Shown: one piece after another, positions 62,713 through 64,000 of the stretch | Layout of the letters: every line of letters begins with the position of its first letter | Numbering within the stretch: the first letter of the stretch is position 1 | Source: Elusimicrobia bacterium GWA2_66_18 | GTDB taxonomy: Bacteria; Elusimicrobiota; Elusimicrobia; UBA1565; UBA9628 | NCBI GenBank assembly: GCA_001799675.1 | Contig: MGTX01000028.1 | Coordinates: 1-64,000 of the forward strand | DNA length: 64,000 bases | Reading direction: 5' to 3' | The notes under the pieces: model-generated | The model's input: only the letters and a program-made list of their open reading frames with translations | The model's database searches: none | Told to the model about the DNA's origin: nothing | Made by a program: the position numbers and the translations under genes

Positions 62713-62742
62713 TGTCAGAAAAACGTGCACGATTTTCAGACA
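62713..62742. repeat. 30-bp imperfect palindrome around CGTGCACG
   Basis: GTCAGAAAA at the left and TTTTCAGAC at the right, centred on CGTGCACG; 26 of 30 positions are symmetric (T62713/A62742 extend the arms). Size and form fit a recombinase core or a dimeric regulator site. Confidence 0.65.
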
Positions 62743-62757
62743 CTGCCCTCGTAAACC

Positions 62758-62775
62758 GGGGTAGGGTAGTACCCC
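62758..62775. repeat. Hairpin GGGGTA / TACCCC
   Basis: Arms 62758-62763 and 62770-62775 around the 6-nt loop GGGTAG, lying between the 30-bp palindrome and the long stem. Confidence 0.6.
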
Positions 62776-62793
62776 TATTGAACCAGCAATGGG

Positions 62794-62838
62794 CAGGATG
62801 CTACGCTCAGAGGCGTAGCGCTCGAGCGTAGCATCCTG
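62794..62838. repeat. Perfect 15-bp inverted repeat with 15-nt loop
   Basis: CAGGATGCTACGCTC (62794-62808) and GAGCGTAGCATCCTG (62824-62838). The loop and left arm also form a shorter alternative hairpin (GCTACGC / GCGTAGC), so two exclusive folds are possible. Not followed by a T-run. Confidence 0.75.
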
Positions 62839-62861
62839 GGCGTGAGATTTTTCGTCTTAAA

Positions 62862-62892
62862 GCGTTAAAAAAGCACCTGTTTTTTTAAACGC
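62862..62892 (-). terminator. Hairpin after the integrase gene
   Basis: GCGTTAAAAAA (62862-62872) and TTTTTTTAAACGC (62880-62892), with one bulge. It is A+T-rich and lies 3 bp past the integrase stop, so it may end that transcript, though it is not a typical G+C stem. Confidence 0.4.
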
Positions 62893-62895
62893 CTG

Positions 62896-63837
62896 TCACA
62901 CTAATTGGTAGTTTTGTGTGACGGTGGAAGCGGCGGAAGTCTTGCCCGCGAGAACATCTATCGGCGAAAACTTCTTGTGCTGCTCGGCCACGTCCCGTCG
63001 CGCCAGGTTCACGTACTGCCGGGTCATCTCTAGCGTCGAGTGGCCCAGGATCTCCTGTAGGCTGAAGGAGTCCCCGCCGTTGCGCACGTAAAGCACGGCG
63101 AAGGTATGCCTCAGCGTGTGCGGTGATAGCCGGACGCCCTCGATCCCCGCCTGCTGGCCATACCGGAGGATGAGCTTGCGCATCTTACTGCGGCAGATGG
63201 GCTTGCCGGTTCGCCCCAGGAAGAATTGCGCGGCCTTGGCGGGCCGCTGGCTGCGCGCGCGCGCATACTCCAGAAGGGCCTGCGCCGTGCGCGCGCTGAA
63301 GGGCACCGAGCGCTCCTTGCGGCCCTTGCCCATCACGATCGCGGAGCAGTTGAGCCAGTCCACGCGGCCAGAGTCCAAGGACAAGACCTCGGAGATGCGC
63401 AGGCCGGAATCCAGCATCAGCATCATCATGGCTCTGTCCCTTACGCCTTCCCAACTCCGCGCGTCAGGCGTGTCCAGCAGCCGAGTCGCCTGCTCCGGAC
63501 TCATCGGCCGGATCAGCGCGCGCTCGCGCCGCGGCCGTTCGACCAGTTCCATCGGATTGCGGGCGATCATGCCTTCCCGCATCCAGAACCGGAATGCGCA
63601 ACGAATGCCGCCGTAGGTGCGGAACACCGTCTCGGAGGCATGTCCCCTACGCCTGAGTCCGCTCAGGTGATCGCGCAGCAGCGCGGGGCTTACTTCCTTC
63701 AGCTCGCGGGCTTCGCTCTCGGCAAGGAACGCGGCCAAGTCCTTGAGGATGTGCCGATACCAAGTAATGCTGCCGGCGGCCAGGTTCAGCGCGATGCAGC
63801 GCGACAGGAACGATTCGACGGCTGATTTGATGGGCAT
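62896..63837 (-). CDS. Tyrosine recombinase (XerC/D-like integrase)
   Basis: A 313-residue recombinase: SAM-like DNA-binding N-terminal domain (AVESFLSRCIALNLAAGSI) and a catalytic domain with Arg147 (GLRISEVL), Lys171 (GKGRKE), His240 and Arg243 (HTLRHTF), His266 (LGHST) and the nucleophile Tyr275 (TRQYVN). All catalytic residues are present. It lies at the right end of the defence island, and the tRNA-Met half at the left (58321) may be its target copy. Confidence 0.88.
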   Translation of the reverse strand: MPIKSAVESFLSRCIALNLAAGSITWYRHILKDLAAFLAESEARELKEVSPALLRDHLSGLRRRGHASETVFRTYGGIRCAFRFWMREGMIARNPMELVERPRRERALIRPMSPEQATRLLDTPDARSWEGVRDRAMMMLMLDSGLRISEVLSLDSGRVDWLNCSAIVMGKGRKERSVPFSARTAQALLEYARARSQRPAKAAQFFLGRTGKPICRSKMRKLILRYGQQAGIEGVRLSPHTLRHTFAVLYVRNGGDSFSLQEILGHSTLEMTRQYVNLARRDVAEQHKKFSPIDVLAGKTSAASTVTQNYQLV

Positions 63838-63869
63838 GATTTCGATAGTGCCTCCGTGCTTGATTGGAT

Positions 63870-64000
63870 TTACTTGAACTCGACGGGAACGACGGCGCTG
63901 GCGCAGAAGCGGCCGCCGGTCGCGGTATAGACGGCGAGGAAGCGCCTGGACTTGGGCGAGGCCTCGAAGTCATGGACGGTGCGCACGCCGCTTCCCGGTC
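63870..64000 (-). CDS. C-terminal end of a gene cut by the right window edge
   Basis: Open frame on the minus strand from the edge to TAA at 63870-63872: PGSGVRTVHDFEASPKSRRF, then LAVYTATGGRFCASAVVPVEFK. Codon use is G+C-rich as in host genes. It ends about 30 bp upstream of the integrase start. No family recognised from 43 residues. Confidence 0.55.
   Translation of the reverse strand, partial: PGSGVRTVHDFEASPKSRRFLAVYTATGGRFCASAVVPVEFK

Larger units (their letters stand above)
62552..62895. other. Non-coding spacer with several symmetric elements between operon and integrase
   Basis: 344 bp without a coding frame, A+T-richer than the rest. It holds the promoter of the defence operon at its left, a 30-bp imperfect palindrome (62713-62742), a hairpin (62758-62775), a 15-bp stem hairpin (62794-62838) and a hairpin at the integrase end (62862-62892). 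It could include the attachment site and binding sites of the tyrosine recombinase. Confidence 0.5.

Overview
The window is GC-rich bacterial DNA with short gene gaps and many start/stop overlaps. A PorV/PorQ-type barrel, a surface protein with a FlgD-like C-terminal domain, signal-peptide proteins of unknown family and many orphan response regulators point to a Gram-negative (diderm) bacterium outside the well-studied phyla. Elusimicrobiota is my best guess, but it is inference: no rRNA or marker gene is present.

Layout. 1-3.9 kb: a leftward operon of four envelope proteins. 4.0-8.2 kb: two class III aminotransferases around an aldehyde dehydrogenase (amino-acid or omega-amino-acid oxidation). 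8.3-9.8 kb: a decayed VOC gene, a PPOX-fold protein and an AraC-type regulator. 9.9-22.6 kb: acyl-CoA and ketone-body genes (CoA-transferase alpha and beta, acyl-CoA dehydrogenase, 3-hydroxyacyl-CoA dehydrogenase, 3-hydroxybutyrate dehydrogenase, an esterase) with EttA and lysine 2,3-aminomutase. The two CoA-transferase subunits are separated by an integron-like array of three toxin-antitoxin cassettes with recognisable attC sites. 22.7-28.4 kb: response regulator, MurC-like ligase, malic enzyme, RfbC, thioredoxin-TPR protein. 28.3-37.3 kb: a 2700-residue protein joining a site-2 protease to a ClpB-like double AAA+ unfoldase, preceded by an HspR-like MerR regulator and a small protein. 37.4-50.4 kb: pseudouridine synthase, tandem Usp protein, and a signalling block of histidine kinases and response regulators with a FlgP/FlgT/FlgO-like lipoprotein operon.

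50.4-64 kb is an accessory island: an IS481-type insertion that interrupts two older genes (an AAA ATPase and an EVE-HNH restriction gene), two complete AbiE-type toxin-antitoxin pairs, a solitary AbiEi-like regulator, a zeta-type toxin pair, several truncated genes, a 3' half of tRNA-Met, and a compact leftward operon (AbiEi, AbiEii, FokI-like nuclease, EVE-like protein, HEPN protein) next to a tyrosine recombinase. This looks like an integrated defence element.

Across the window, about fifteen first genes of transcription units have a TANNNT -10 box ending 5-8 nt before the start codon, so many mRNAs are probably leaderless. Genes inside operons use Shine-Dalgarno sites or ATGA/GTGA coupling. 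The items most worth follow-up are the site-2 protease/AAA+ fusion with its HspR-like regulator, the FokI/EVE/HEPN defence operon, the attC cassette array, and the leaderless promoter architecture.
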